A stretch of DNA of 62,769 nucleotides from the NCBI GenBank assembly GCA_026706845.1, contig JAPOXY010000020.1, positions 1-62,769 of the forward strand, read 5' to 3'. The stretch's first letter is position 1, and each line of letters opens with the position of its first letter. The position numbers were made by a program, and so were the translations under genes. Positions 9,083 to 17,285 of the stretch are shown in pieces. The notes under the pieces are model-generated. The model was not told the origin of the DNA and searched no databases. It was given only the letters and a program-made list of their open reading frames with translations. The DNA comes from Gemmatimonadota bacterium. Its GTDB lineage: Bacteria; Latescibacterota; UBA2968.

Positions 9083-10132
9083 ATGGCTGTTACACGGGAG
9101 GATTTACAGGCTGCTATTGATCGGTTTCCGCGTACGGAATTGGCGGATTTGCCGACGCCGTTGGACAATTGTCCGCGGTTTTCAGAGGCGCTGGGTGGGA
9201 AGGTGCGGATGATGGTGAAGCGGGATGATTTGACGGGGCTGGCTTTTGGAGGGAACAAGACGCGAAAGTTTGATCTGGCGCTGGGAGATGCGGTGGCGCA
9301 AGGGGCTACGGCGTTGATAACGGGCGCGGCGTCACAGTCGAATCACGCGCGGCAGGCGGCGGCAGCGGCTGCCAGGCTGGGGATGAAGTGCGTGCTGGTG
9401 AACCGACACGATCACCGCAGCCAGATGGGTATTCAGGGCAATCAGTTGCTGGACAATATTCTGGGGGCGGATGTACGGCTGGTGGTGGATGGCGTGGATC
9501 AGAATGAGGTGAAGGAGCGGGTTGTGGAGGAACTGACGGCGCAGGGAGAGAAGCCCTATTTGATCGGGCAGCGTGCGGTGGTGCTGGGTACGGTGGCTTA
9601 TGTGGGCTGTGTGCTGGAAATTGTGGCGCAGCTTGAAGCGATGGATGCACGGGCGGATTTTATCTGTACCGCGTCTGGGCACGGGACACATGCGGGGCTG
9701 GCATTGGGCGTGAAGGCGCTGGGGTTGCCGATTCAGACGCAGGGGTTTTCGCCCAGCAAGGGGGATGAGGCACAGCGGAAGGCGAGATTGGCAGAGGTGG
9801 CTAACGAGGCGGCAGAGCTTCTGGATCTGGATGTTCGATTGCGGGCAGAGGAGTTGGAGAATACGGATGCGTACGTGGGTGAGAATTACGGGATTGTGAC
9901 GGAGGCGGGACTAAATGCGTTGCACCTGCTGGCGCGGACAGAGGGGATTTTGCTCGATCCGGTCTATACGAGCAAGGCGATGTCGGGGGTGATTGACCGG
10001 ATTCAGACGGGAGAGATTCCAGAGGGTTCTACAGTGGTGTACGTGCATACAGGTGGGAATCCCGCGCTGTTCGCGTATGCGCCAGAGCTGATTTCACACG
10101 GGGATTATCGGCAAAATCTCGTGACGGGTTGA
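9083..10132 (+). CDS. PLP-dependent D-cysteine desulfhydrase / ACC deaminase family enzyme
   Basis: 349 residues; the ATG at 9083 is preceded by CTGGAGGGAC, a clear SD. The motif LAFGGNKTRKFDLALGDA contains the probable Schiff-base Lys59, and ITGAASQSNHARQAAAAAA is the phosphate/carboxylate-binding loop typical of the tryptophan-synthase-beta fold type II enzymes in this family. Family members release ammonia from D-cysteine, L-cysteate, ACC or related amino acids; the sequence alone does not separate these. Last gene of the G-rich catabolic run; the 65-base gap upstream holds no obvious terminator. Confidence 0.85.
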   Translation: MAVTREDLQAAIDRFPRTELADLPTPLDNCPRFSEALGGKVRMMVKRDDLTGLAFGGNKTRKFDLALGDAVAQGATALITGAASQSNHARQAAAAAARLGMKCVLVNRHDHRSQMGIQGNQLLDNILGADVRLVVDGVDQNEVKERVVEELTAQGEKPYLIGQRAVVLGTVAYVGCVLEIVAQLEAMDARADFICTASGHGTHAGLALGVKALGLPIQTQGFSPSKGDEAQRKARLAEVANEAAELLDLDVRLRAEELENTDAYVGENYGIVTEAGLNALHLLARTEGILLDPVYTSKAMSGVIDRIQTGEIPEGSTVVYVHTGGNPALFAYAPELISHGDYRQNLVTG

Positions 10133-10173
10133 GGTGGTTCTGGAACTGGAGACGAATTGGGTTTGTCTGTTTC

Positions 10174-10869
10174 TTATTGGTAGGCACCATCGATAAGCGT
10201 CTTTCCAAATTCTGCGACAAACAAAAGAAAATCGCTAATACTTATTGTCCCGTCAAAATCTAAATCGCCATGTCTCGCCCTGAAAAGAGAGTCTTGTGTC
10301 GCGGTAAAAATAGGAGCTATGCGGTTCGGATCACTCCACACGCCCTTGTTTTGGGCCTTTGCTTCCTCTTGTGCTGATACAAACTCATTTCGCTTTTCGT
10401 ATTCGTGTTCAACGTCTGCTACTCCATATCCCTGCCTTACCAATTCAAGGTTAAACAAGACGCCGTCTAAATACACATAAACGAGCAACCTGTCAAAAGC
10501 GTCTTTTTGCTGGTGGTCAAAAGATAATTTTACTTTTTTTCCGTACAGTCTTTGTCGTGTGTATTCTTTCGCTTCGGGGCCGTAAAAACCAACGGGTTCG
10601 AATGGGTGATTTGTCTCTGGCGTATCTACTCCTAACAAGCGCACGGTCACTGTGTATCCTAAATGCGTAACGTCTATTGTATCGCCGTCTTTCACGTCGG
10701 TTACTGTAAAATACACGTCGTCAAGGTCAACGCATCCAGAAGGCGCATGACAATGGTAGGTGTTATCCGATGTGTCAAAATGACCGCCCTGTGAATCTTG
10801 CCCGCCTCCGTGGGCAATCGCTAATGAACAAAAACAAAATAAGCTGCCAAATATCAAAACCTTTTTCAT
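10174..10869 (-). CDS. secreted thermonuclease-like nuclease with dockerin-like C-terminal loop
   Basis: 231 residues. Signal peptide MKKVLIFGSLFCFCSLAIAHG, then a His-rich stretch with a YHCH motif, then a staphylococcal-nuclease fold at about 52-180. The expected catalytic set is present: Asp62 and Asp82 for calcium, Arg78 in RLLGVDTPE, Glu85 and Arg127 in DRLLVYVYLDG. The C-terminus (201-222) contains a 12-residue EF-hand-like loop, GDLDFDGTISISDFLLFV, strikingly like the two loops in the protein at 46404-47096. It probably cleaves nucleic acid outside the cell or in the periplasm. It stands alone between a convergent neighbour and the ABC importer operon downstream. Confidence 0.85.
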   Translation of the reverse strand: MKKVLIFGSLFCFCSLAIAHGGGQDSQGGHFDTSDNTYHCHAPSGCVDLDDVYFTVTDVKDGDTIDVTHLGYTVTVRLLGVDTPETNHPFEPVGFYGPEAKEYTRQRLYGKKVKLSFDHQQKDAFDRLLVYVYLDGVLFNLELVRQGYGVADVEHEYEKRNEFVSAQEEAKAQNKGVWSDPNRIAPIFTATQDSLFRARHGDLDFDGTISISDFLLFVAEFGKTLIDGAYQ

Positions 10870-10899
10870 GTTTCTACTCGCCTCTCAAAAATAGCAATT

Positions 10900-12426
10900 C
10901 TAAGCGTTTATCTCGCCTTTCAACCGCAGGCCGCGGGATACAAATACGCGTTCGAATAACTCAAACAGTCCCTGTACAATGAGCGCGAGCAATGCCGCAG
11001 GTATAGCTCCTTGTAAAATCAAACCGATATCATCTAACCGAATCCCCGTTAAAATGGGTTGTCCATATCCTCCAGCGCCGATTAACGCCCCCAATGTTGC
11101 CGTGCCCACATTGATCACAGCCGATGTTTTGATGCCCGCCAGAATCGACCGCGAGGCTATCGGTAATGTCACCAATCGAAGTTGTGCCCAGTCGGATAAA
11201 CCCAATGCTGTTGCTGATTCTCGTATCCCCACTGGAATATCGTGCAGTCCCGCGTATGTGTTTCGCACTATGGGCAGCAAACTGTACAAAAACAGCGCCA
11301 CAATCGCAGGTGCTCCGCCAATACCCAATAACGGAATCATAAACACCAGCAGCGCCAGGGATGGAATGGTCTGAATGATGCCCACCAATCCCAAGATAAG
11401 TTGTCCACCTCTTGCCCATCGGAATGCCACGATTCCCAGGGGAATTGACACCACAATCGCCCCGAAAAGAGAAATTCCCACCAGTGTCAAATGATCCCAT
11501 GTGTGCCGCCAGAATCGAGCGCCAGCAGTTTCTTTTTTTATTTTGACCTGTACATTGAGGTTCTGAGCTAAAAAATTAGCCGCAACCTGGGTTTCTGACT
11601 TTTTCTCCAATTTGACCTGTGCATTCATGACCATCATGTTTTTTTCTGAGATCAGCCCCTCTAATTTTAAAATTTCTCTCACCACTTGAGGTGCTCGGTC
11701 TATCAAATCTACCCGATAGACAATGACGGCATTGTAAATGGGGAAATGCTGCAGGTCATCCACCAGTGACCGCAACCCGTAATACTGGATCTCGGCATCT
11801 GTCGAATACATATCCATTACATCAATTGTACCGCTCTCCAACCCGCGATAGGCCAGGTCGTGATCCAATCCGCTCACATTCTGATGCGGGAGCACATATC
11901 GGTTCCGCAAACTCGGCCACCCATCTCCTCTATCCATAAATTCATTACCAAATCCCAGCTTCAAATCTGGGTACTTCTTTAAATCCGAAATAGTCTGGAT
12001 CCCCAGTGCTTTAGCTCTTGTTTCCACCATGCCCAGTACGTATGTATTATTGAATCCCAAAGGGCGACTCATCACAAGGCCCATCTCTGCCAGCCAAGCG
12101 CGAATATCTGCTTCATTACGCAAATTTTCTTCTGCCAAAATTTCCCGACTCAGGGTACCTGTGTAATCCGGATAAAGATCAATATCGCCCGCAATCAATG
12201 CATTCCACAATACCCGCGTTCCCCCCAACTCGCGCCGATGCGTAACCGATGCGTTTACACTGCGCCCGATATGAGATAGTACCTCACCCAGAATGACCGA
12301 TTCCGTGAACTTCTTTGACCCCACGACAATCTCTTGTGCCTGGGTTGAGGTGCTGAACAAAAAGGAAAATAGAATACACAGGGCGGTGAATTTCACTGAC
12401 GTTGTGGTGTAGTGCGTGCGCGTCAT
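10900..12426 (-). CDS. glycine betaine/choline-type ABC importer, substrate-binding protein fused to permease
   Basis: 508 residues. An N-terminal signal peptide (to about 30) is followed by an OpuAC/OpuBC-type binding domain (IVVGSKKFTESVILGE, DLYPDYTGTL), then from about residue 300 a BPD_transp_1 membrane domain with five or six helices and the EAA-like loop IPVGIRESATALGLS. The substrate class (quaternary amines, or thiol betaines such as ergothioneine for EgtU relatives) is inferred from the family. The start overlaps the ATPase stop by ATGA, so the two are translationally coupled. The binding domain comes first here, whereas the better-known Gram-positive fusions put the permease first. 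Confidence 0.87.
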   Translation of the reverse strand: MTRTHYTTTSVKFTALCILFSFLFSTSTQAQEIVVGSKKFTESVILGEVLSHIGRSVNASVTHRRELGGTRVLWNALIAGDIDLYPDYTGTLSREILAEENLRNEADIRAWLAEMGLVMSRPLGFNNTYVLGMVETRAKALGIQTISDLKKYPDLKLGFGNEFMDRGDGWPSLRNRYVLPHQNVSGLDHDLAYRGLESGTIDVMDMYSTDAEIQYYGLRSLVDDLQHFPIYNAVIVYRVDLIDRAPQVVREILKLEGLISEKNMMVMNAQVKLEKKSETQVAANFLAQNLNVQVKIKKETAGARFWRHTWDHLTLVGISLFGAIVVSIPLGIVAFRWARGGQLILGLVGIIQTIPSLALLVFMIPLLGIGGAPAIVALFLYSLLPIVRNTYAGLHDIPVGIRESATALGLSDWAQLRLVTLPIASRSILAGIKTSAVINVGTATLGALIGAGGYGQPILTGIRLDDIGLILQGAIPAALLALIVQGLFELFERVFVSRGLRLKGEINA

Positions 12427-13181
12427 TTCGCTATCTCTCCCGGCGCCATACTTTCCAACGAATTTCTCTGCGCATGAATAAACTGCGTCACAAATTCATG
12501 CGCCGGGTTCTGCATCAAATTTTTCAAGCTTTCAATCTGGACGATCTCCCCTTCCCGCATCAACACAATCTGATCCCCGAAAAATCCCGCTTCGCCCATA
12601 TCGTGTGTCACCATCACTACTGTTTTGCCCAATGTCTGAAAGATCGAACGCAAATCCGATTGCAAATCCGCCCGAATCATCGGGTCCAGGGCACCGAGTG
12701 GTTCGTCTAATAGCAATACGTCGGGATTCAGCATCAATGCCCGCATCAATCCCACGCGCTGCCGCTGACCACCTGACAATTCCCCTGGAAATCGATCCAA
12801 TCCATCTGCTGGAAAATGCGTTAAAGTTGCCAATGTCTCGATCCGAGAATCGATCCGATCCTCCGCCCAACCCAGATAATTTGCCATTAACGCTACATTT
12901 TTTCGCGCTGTTAAATGCGGAAACAATCCCCCCTCTTGAATCACATAACCCATCTTCTGCCGCAGCGACAACACATTTGCTGGCGTCAGAGCTTGTCCGC
13001 TATAACTCACCGTGCCCTCGTCGGGCCAGATCAGTCCCACCATCAATCGAATTAAGGTTGATTTGCCACATCCACTCGGCCCAATTAACACCGTCGTCTG
13101 TTTAGCCTGCACGCTCAGGTCAACTTCGCGCAGCGCCTGCAAATCGCCAAATGTTTTCGAAACACCTGTCACCTCAAACAT
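12423..13181 (-). CDS. ABC importer ATP-binding subunit (OpuBA/ProV-like)
   Basis: 252 residues with Walker A GPSGCGKST, signature LSGGQRQRVG and Walker B VLLLDEPLGALD followed by the H-loop MVTHDMGEA. There is no CBS regulatory tandem at the C-terminus, so it is the short form, unlike OpuAA/ProV. It energises the fused binding-protein/permease encoded directly downstream (four-base overlap). Start ATG preceded by GGAGACGTT. Together the two genes make a complete importer. Confidence 0.9.
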   Translation of the reverse strand: MFEVTGVSKTFGDLQALREVDLSVQAKQTTVLIGPSGCGKSTLIRLMVGLIWPDEGTVSYSGQALTPANVLSLRQKMGYVIQEGGLFPHLTARKNVALMANYLGWAEDRIDSRIETLATLTHFPADGLDRFPGELSGGQRQRVGLMRALMLNPDVLLLDEPLGALDPMIRADLQSDLRSIFQTLGKTVVMVTHDMGEAGFFGDQIVLMREGEIVQIESLKNLMQNPAHEFVTQFIHAQRNSLESMAPGEIAK

Positions 13182-13192
13182 AACGTCTCCAT

Positions 13193-14143
13193 TTACACGT
13201 GGTTTCTCAACATCAATTCCATGGGATATGGATTTAAGTAGGTTTGCTCGTGTACCCAGTCTGGTACGCGGTTGCGATTGAGATGGTGTTTCAATAATGT
13301 AATTGGGACGATGAGAGGGAGCAGTCGCTGGCGATAGGATTCAAATACGTCGAGCAGTTCTTTTTTGTCCGCGGTGGTCAGTTCGTTTTTTATAAATCCC
13401 ATCAAGTGCATCAATACGTTTACGTGTTTGCCCGGCGTGCTCATTACTTTCAGGCCTTCCATCAACAATTTGCCGTATTGAAGCGCTATATCTTCGCGGG
13501 AAGACTGTGCGACCAGTTGGCCCAGCTCGCGGTAGTGTTCTGGGCTGTGTGATAGAAGGCTCATTTTGATTCCGGTGTGAAATTTTACCAGGCCGCCGGG
13601 TGCTGGATTATGGGTCAACATTTGTTGCCAGCGGTAATAGACAAATACGCGTTCGATAAAATTTTCCCGCAAGGGCAGATCATTTAGCCGACCTTCTTCT
13701 TCGATGGGCAATAAGGGAAACCGGGCTGTCAATGCTTTTGCAAATAGTCCGCGACCATTGCGCGTGGGTATCTGCGTTTTTGTGTTAAATACCCGTACGC
13801 GAAATAACCCACAACTCGGTGAATCTTTTTTGAGTATATAACCGTGCAAATTCAGGTCTGTTAGTTCGTTGAGCCGTTTTTCTGCCCAGGTCTGCATGCC
13901 TGCGGTGTGATCTATGCCCGATTTTGGGGCAATGAGCCGCGGTGATTCCGCGTCGCCTTCGAGCCGGATGGTTTCTCGCGGAATGCCCATTCCCATTTCT
14001 ACTTCTGGACATACTGGTACCCATTCGACGTAATTGCCCAATACGGTTGTCAAAAATGGCATGTGCTTGTGCCCGCCATTATACCGCACTTCTTCGCCCA
14101 ACAAACACGTGCTCACGCCGAGCCGCAGTTTTGATGTTTGCAT
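13193..14143 (-). CDS. YbgA-like protein, DUF523 plus DUF1722
   Basis: 316 residues from the ATG at 14143; a second ATG at 14152 is too close to the TGAGGAGA SD. The N-terminal DUF523 part has GVSTCLLGEEVRYNGGHK and a later SCGLFRVRVF segment with conserved cysteines. The C-terminal half matches DUF1722 (RFPLLPIEEEGRLND, FHTGIKMSLLSHSPEHYR). The two-domain protein is like E. coli YbgA; DUF523 relatives have been linked to thiouracil metabolism, but I assign no reaction. Adjacent to trmB (stop and start about 15 bases apart), so probably co-transcribed. Confidence 0.82.
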   Translation of the reverse strand: MQTSKLRLGVSTCLLGEEVRYNGGHKHMPFLTTVLGNYVEWVPVCPEVEMGMGIPRETIRLEGDAESPRLIAPKSGIDHTAGMQTWAEKRLNELTDLNLHGYILKKDSPSCGLFRVRVFNTKTQIPTRNGRGLFAKALTARFPLLPIEEEGRLNDLPLRENFIERVFVYYRWQQMLTHNPAPGGLVKFHTGIKMSLLSHSPEHYRELGQLVAQSSREDIALQYGKLLMEGLKVMSTPGKHVNVLMHLMGFIKNELTTADKKELLDVFESYRQRLLPLIVPITLLKHHLNRNRVPDWVHEQTYLNPYPMELMLRNHV

Positions 14144-14157
14144 TCTGGCCATTCTCC

Positions 14158-15189
14158 TCACAGACCCACTGTGCTCGACGCGAGCCACAAATGGGGATGT
14201 GTTTCTAAGATCAGGTCTGCCACTTTTTGCACTGCTTTTTTTATTCCCCATGTGGGGCGCGGCTGACCCATTGGTGCCAGTTTGATCAATAACTGATTAT
14301 TTTTGCGAAATAAGAGGGATATGCCGAAGTACTGGGCGAGTTCTCCTTCGCGTACCATGACTGAGATGAGGCCGTGATTGTCGGGCAATTGGCAGTAGAT
14401 TTCTGTCATTTTGATTACGATTTGTGTATTCCGATGGGTTTCGCGCCACACTTGATCTGTGGCATGTTCGATAAGCCTCAGTATTTCTTCGCGATGGTAT
14501 GCGCCTTCTAATACGATATTTGGCATTTTCCCGACCTTTTGAATGTGCGTTTCGACTGATAGTTCCGATTTCCGACGCCAGACAAAATAGTGAATGGGTA
14601 CACCTGCATCTATTGCTTTTTGTTCGTATTTGGTTGGGGTGCGTCCGGGTAACTGGTGAACAGATGGGGTTGCGTAAATGGATTGCAGGTCCGATTGTCG
14701 CGTCAATATATCGGTGATCCACGTTGCGTAATCCGCGTGATCTGTCGCTATGGTCACTCCGCCGTCCGGCTTTAATCGCTCTGCCAGTATTTTTACAAAT
14801 GTATCTTGAATCAGACGCCGATTGTGGTGTCGCTCTTTGGGCCAGGGATCTGAAAAATTGATCCATATTTCCGATAGGGATTGTGGGGCAAATACATGTT
14901 GTAATAAAAATGCGGCGTCACCCTCTATTGTGCGCACATGATTTAATTTCAGGGCGTTTAACCGCTTGAATAATCGGCGCATGGATCCCCAGGCGCGCTC
15001 GATTCCGACAAAACACGCATCGGGACGCGCTGTTGCCATATCGGATAGAAAATGTCCATTGCCAAATCCGATTTCGAGGACGAGGTCGCCTGGCTGATCA
15101 AAAATTTGCGGCCAGTCTATCGGCCAATCCAGTTGCAGCCATGGGACTGTGTATTTTTGTATTTCCTCGCTTAGCGGTAGAGATATCAT
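14158..15189 (-). CDS. trmB: tRNA (guanine-N7-)-methyltransferase
   Basis: 343 residues. The SAM-binding motif VLEIGFGNGHFLSDM lies at 37-51, and the TrmB-specific INFSDPWPKERHHNRRL and TDHADYATWI segments follow. It methylates guanosine 46 in the variable loop of tRNA. The protein is longer than the usual 210-240 residues: about 120 extra C-terminal residues form a separate unrecognised domain, as in some deep-branching bacteria. The ATG lies nine bases after the stop of the TIM-barrel gene upstream, with GGTGAG as a weak SD. Confidence 0.92.
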   Translation of the reverse strand: MISLPLSEEIQKYTVPWLQLDWPIDWPQIFDQPGDLVLEIGFGNGHFLSDMATARPDACFVGIERAWGSMRRLFKRLNALKLNHVRTIEGDAAFLLQHVFAPQSLSEIWINFSDPWPKERHHNRRLIQDTFVKILAERLKPDGGVTIATDHADYATWITDILTRQSDLQSIYATPSVHQLPGRTPTKYEQKAIDAGVPIHYFVWRRKSELSVETHIQKVGKMPNIVLEGAYHREEILRLIEHATDQVWRETHRNTQIVIKMTEIYCQLPDNHGLISVMVREGELAQYFGISLLFRKNNQLLIKLAPMGQPRPTWGIKKAVQKVADLILETHPHLWLASSTVGL

Positions 15190-15198
15190 GCGTTTAGC

Positions 15199-16029
15199 TC
15201 ACCTGCGGATTTCGGTAAAGCGTTTGACCTGAGCCGTCATCGCCACTTCCGTGGGCAGGCGTTCCATTGAACTGGCGCCGTAAAAGCCATCGACTTCGGG
15301 AACCCGTTCGAGGATATAAGAGGCGTCTTCTGGTTCGGCAATCGGCCCGCCGTGGCAAAGTGTGATCACATCGTCCCGGATGGACTTGCAGGCGTTGCAA
15401 ATCGCCTTTACTTCTTCCACGCAGTCATCGAGCGTTTTTGCCGTGTGCGCGCCGATTGTGCCTTTGGTTGTCAATCCCATATGCGCCACAACGATATCGG
15501 CGCCTGCTTCTGTCATGAGTTGTCCTTCTTCGACATTGAATGCATAGGGCGTTGTGAGCATGTCCATTTCATGGGCTGCTGCGATCATTTCCACTTCGAG
15601 GTGATAGCCCATTCCGGTTTCTTCCAGATTGGCGCGAAATAATCCGTCGATGAGTCCCACGGTTGGAAAATTTTGGATTCCCGCAAAGCCCAGGTCTCTC
15701 AGTTCTCGCAAGAAGTGATCCCGCAACATGAATGGGTCTGTTCCATTCACCCCGGCGAGTACGGGTGTGTGTTCTACTGCTGTGATGACTTCATAAGCCA
15801 TTTCTTTTACTATTTCGTTGGCATTGCCATAGGCCAGGACGCCCGAGAGCGATCCCCGCCCCGCCATGCGATAGCGTCCCGAGTTGTAAATTACGATTAG
15901 ATCAATGCCGCCCGCTTCTTCGCATTTTGCCGAGATTCCCGTGCCAGCACCACCGCCGATGATCGGCAGTCCGTCTGCGATTTTTTTTCGCAAGCGTTCT
16001 AATATTGATGTTCGGCTCTCTGCTGCCAT
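15199..16029 (-). CDS. TIM-barrel signal-transduction / phosphoenolpyruvate-hydrolase-like protein
   Basis: 276 residues matching the PEP-hydrolase-like TIM-barrel family (PF09370): [49 protein letters not shown], and CHGGPIAEP near the C-terminus. SD AAGGAG sits well before the ATG. Biochemical role unsettled. The gene follows the Tm-1-like gene directly; in the plant resistance protein Tm-1 the two domains are joined in one chain, so the pair probably acts together. Confidence 0.85.
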   Translation of the reverse strand: MAAESRTSILERLRKKIADGLPIIGGGAGTGISAKCEEAGGIDLIVIYNSGRYRMAGRGSLSGVLAYGNANEIVKEMAYEVITAVEHTPVLAGVNGTDPFMLRDHFLRELRDLGFAGIQNFPTVGLIDGLFRANLEETGMGYHLEVEMIAAAHEMDMLTTPYAFNVEEGQLMTEAGADIVVAHMGLTTKGTIGAHTAKTLDDCVEEVKAICNACKSIRDDVITLCHGGPIAEPEDASYILERVPEVDGFYGASSMERLPTEVAMTAQVKRFTEIRR

Positions 16030-16046
16030 TGTTGTCTCCTTGTGGT

Positions 16047-17255
16047 TTATCTTATTTCCTGGAAACTCGCCACCAGTGCTGCTGCAAATTCCGGGTCGTT
16101 GATATTGTTCGCCAGCCGTTTGATCTGGCGATTTTCCGTTTGTTCGATGCGCGCTTCCAGGGTTTCAAATAATGCCTGATCTGCATCTGGGTCGTGAAAG
16201 GGTTGTCCTTCATCGTCGATTAACGATACGCCGTTTTCCGGAATTAGTATTTGAATTGGCACCGTTGATCGGTTCAATTTGTTCGCTATCCAGGCGGCAA
16301 ATTGGCGGTTTTCGTCCGCTGTCGTCCGCATCAATGTGACCTGTGCGTTGTGTACGTGGAGTGTGCGGTTTTTAAAGTGTTCGGGGACGGTTTCTACGGC
16401 ACCAAAATTTACCATGTCGAGCGCGCCCAGACTCACGACATAAGGTATTTCGCGCGCGAGAATGCAATCCATTCGCTCAGGTCCGGCGGGGAATACGCCG
16501 CCCACGACTTCATCGGCTACTTCGGTTGTGGTGATATCCAGAACGCCGTCGATCATCCCGCTTTCGACGAGTTTTTCCATTGCCTGTCCACCCGTCCCCG
16601 TGGCGTGAAATACCAGGCAGTCATATCCGTCTTTTTCCAGTGCTTCGCGGACCATGGTTACACACGGCGTTGTTACGCCAAACATGGTCATTCCAAGCGT
16701 GGGTTTGTCTTCGGCCTCTGCAACGGTGTTTACGACCATTCCCGCTATTGCATGCGCTGCATTGCCCAGTACTTGCCGCGATACGCGGTTGATTCCGGCT
16801 ACATCTACCACGGAGTACATCATCGCTATATCACAACACCCCACATAAGGTTCGGTATTGCCACTGGCGACGGTGGATACCATGACTTTGGGTACGCCAA
16901 TGGGCAATGCCTGCATTGCCGGCGTGATGAGTGCTGTGCCCCCGCTGCCCCCAATGCCAATAATACCCGCTACGTCGCCTTTGGCGTATTCTTGCAGCAA
17001 GTAGGCGCACAGTGCTTCTCCCATCGCTGTTACGGCTTCGCCCCGGTCCGTATGTCCGATTACGGCGTCCGTTCCGCCCGCGTGACAGGCGGCTATGGTT
17101 TCCCGCGATACATCCGGCACGCCGCCTTGCGCGTCGCTCTGCGTGCCTACATCTATGACTGTCACCTCTGCGCCCGCGTTTCGAATGCATTCGGCGACAT
17201 ACCCGATTTCTTCACCTTTGGTATCCATTGTCGCAATTGCGTATATACTGCTCAT
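16047..17255 (-). CDS. Tm-1-like ATP-binding domain protein (UPF0261)
   Basis: 402 residues, UPF0261 family throughout: [20 protein letters not shown] at the N-terminus, [30 protein letters not shown] and [16 protein letters not shown] in the middle. In tomato Tm-1 this domain binds ATP and, with the TIM-barrel half, blocks tobamovirus replicase; the bacterial role is unknown. Start ATG with GAGGAGAGTATC upstream. First gene of a run with the TIM-barrel gene (17-base gap), trmB and the YbgA-like gene. Confidence 0.87.
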   Translation of the reverse strand: MSSIYAIATMDTKGEEIGYVAECIRNAGAEVTVIDVGTQSDAQGGVPDVSRETIAACHAGGTDAVIGHTDRGEAVTAMGEALCAYLLQEYAKGDVAGIIGIGGSGGTALITPAMQALPIGVPKVMVSTVASGNTEPYVGCCDIAMMYSVVDVAGINRVSRQVLGNAAHAIAGMVVNTVAEAEDKPTLGMTMFGVTTPCVTMVREALEKDGYDCLVFHATGTGGQAMEKLVESGMIDGVLDITTTEVADEVVGGVFPAGPERMDCILAREIPYVVSLGALDMVNFGAVETVPEHFKNRTLHVHNAQVTLMRTTADENRQFAAWIANKLNRSTVPIQILIPENGVSLIDDEGQPFHDPDADQALFETLEARIEQTENRQIKRLANNINDPEFAAALVASFQEIR

Positions 17256-17285
17256 GATACTCTCCTCGATTTGATAAGTTGATTT

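Noticed and set aside
16302-17282. 326-codon plus-strand frame opposite the Tm-1-like gene
   Set aside because: Cys/Tyr/His-rich translation with no motif and no SD, while the other strand is a clear UPF0261 protein.
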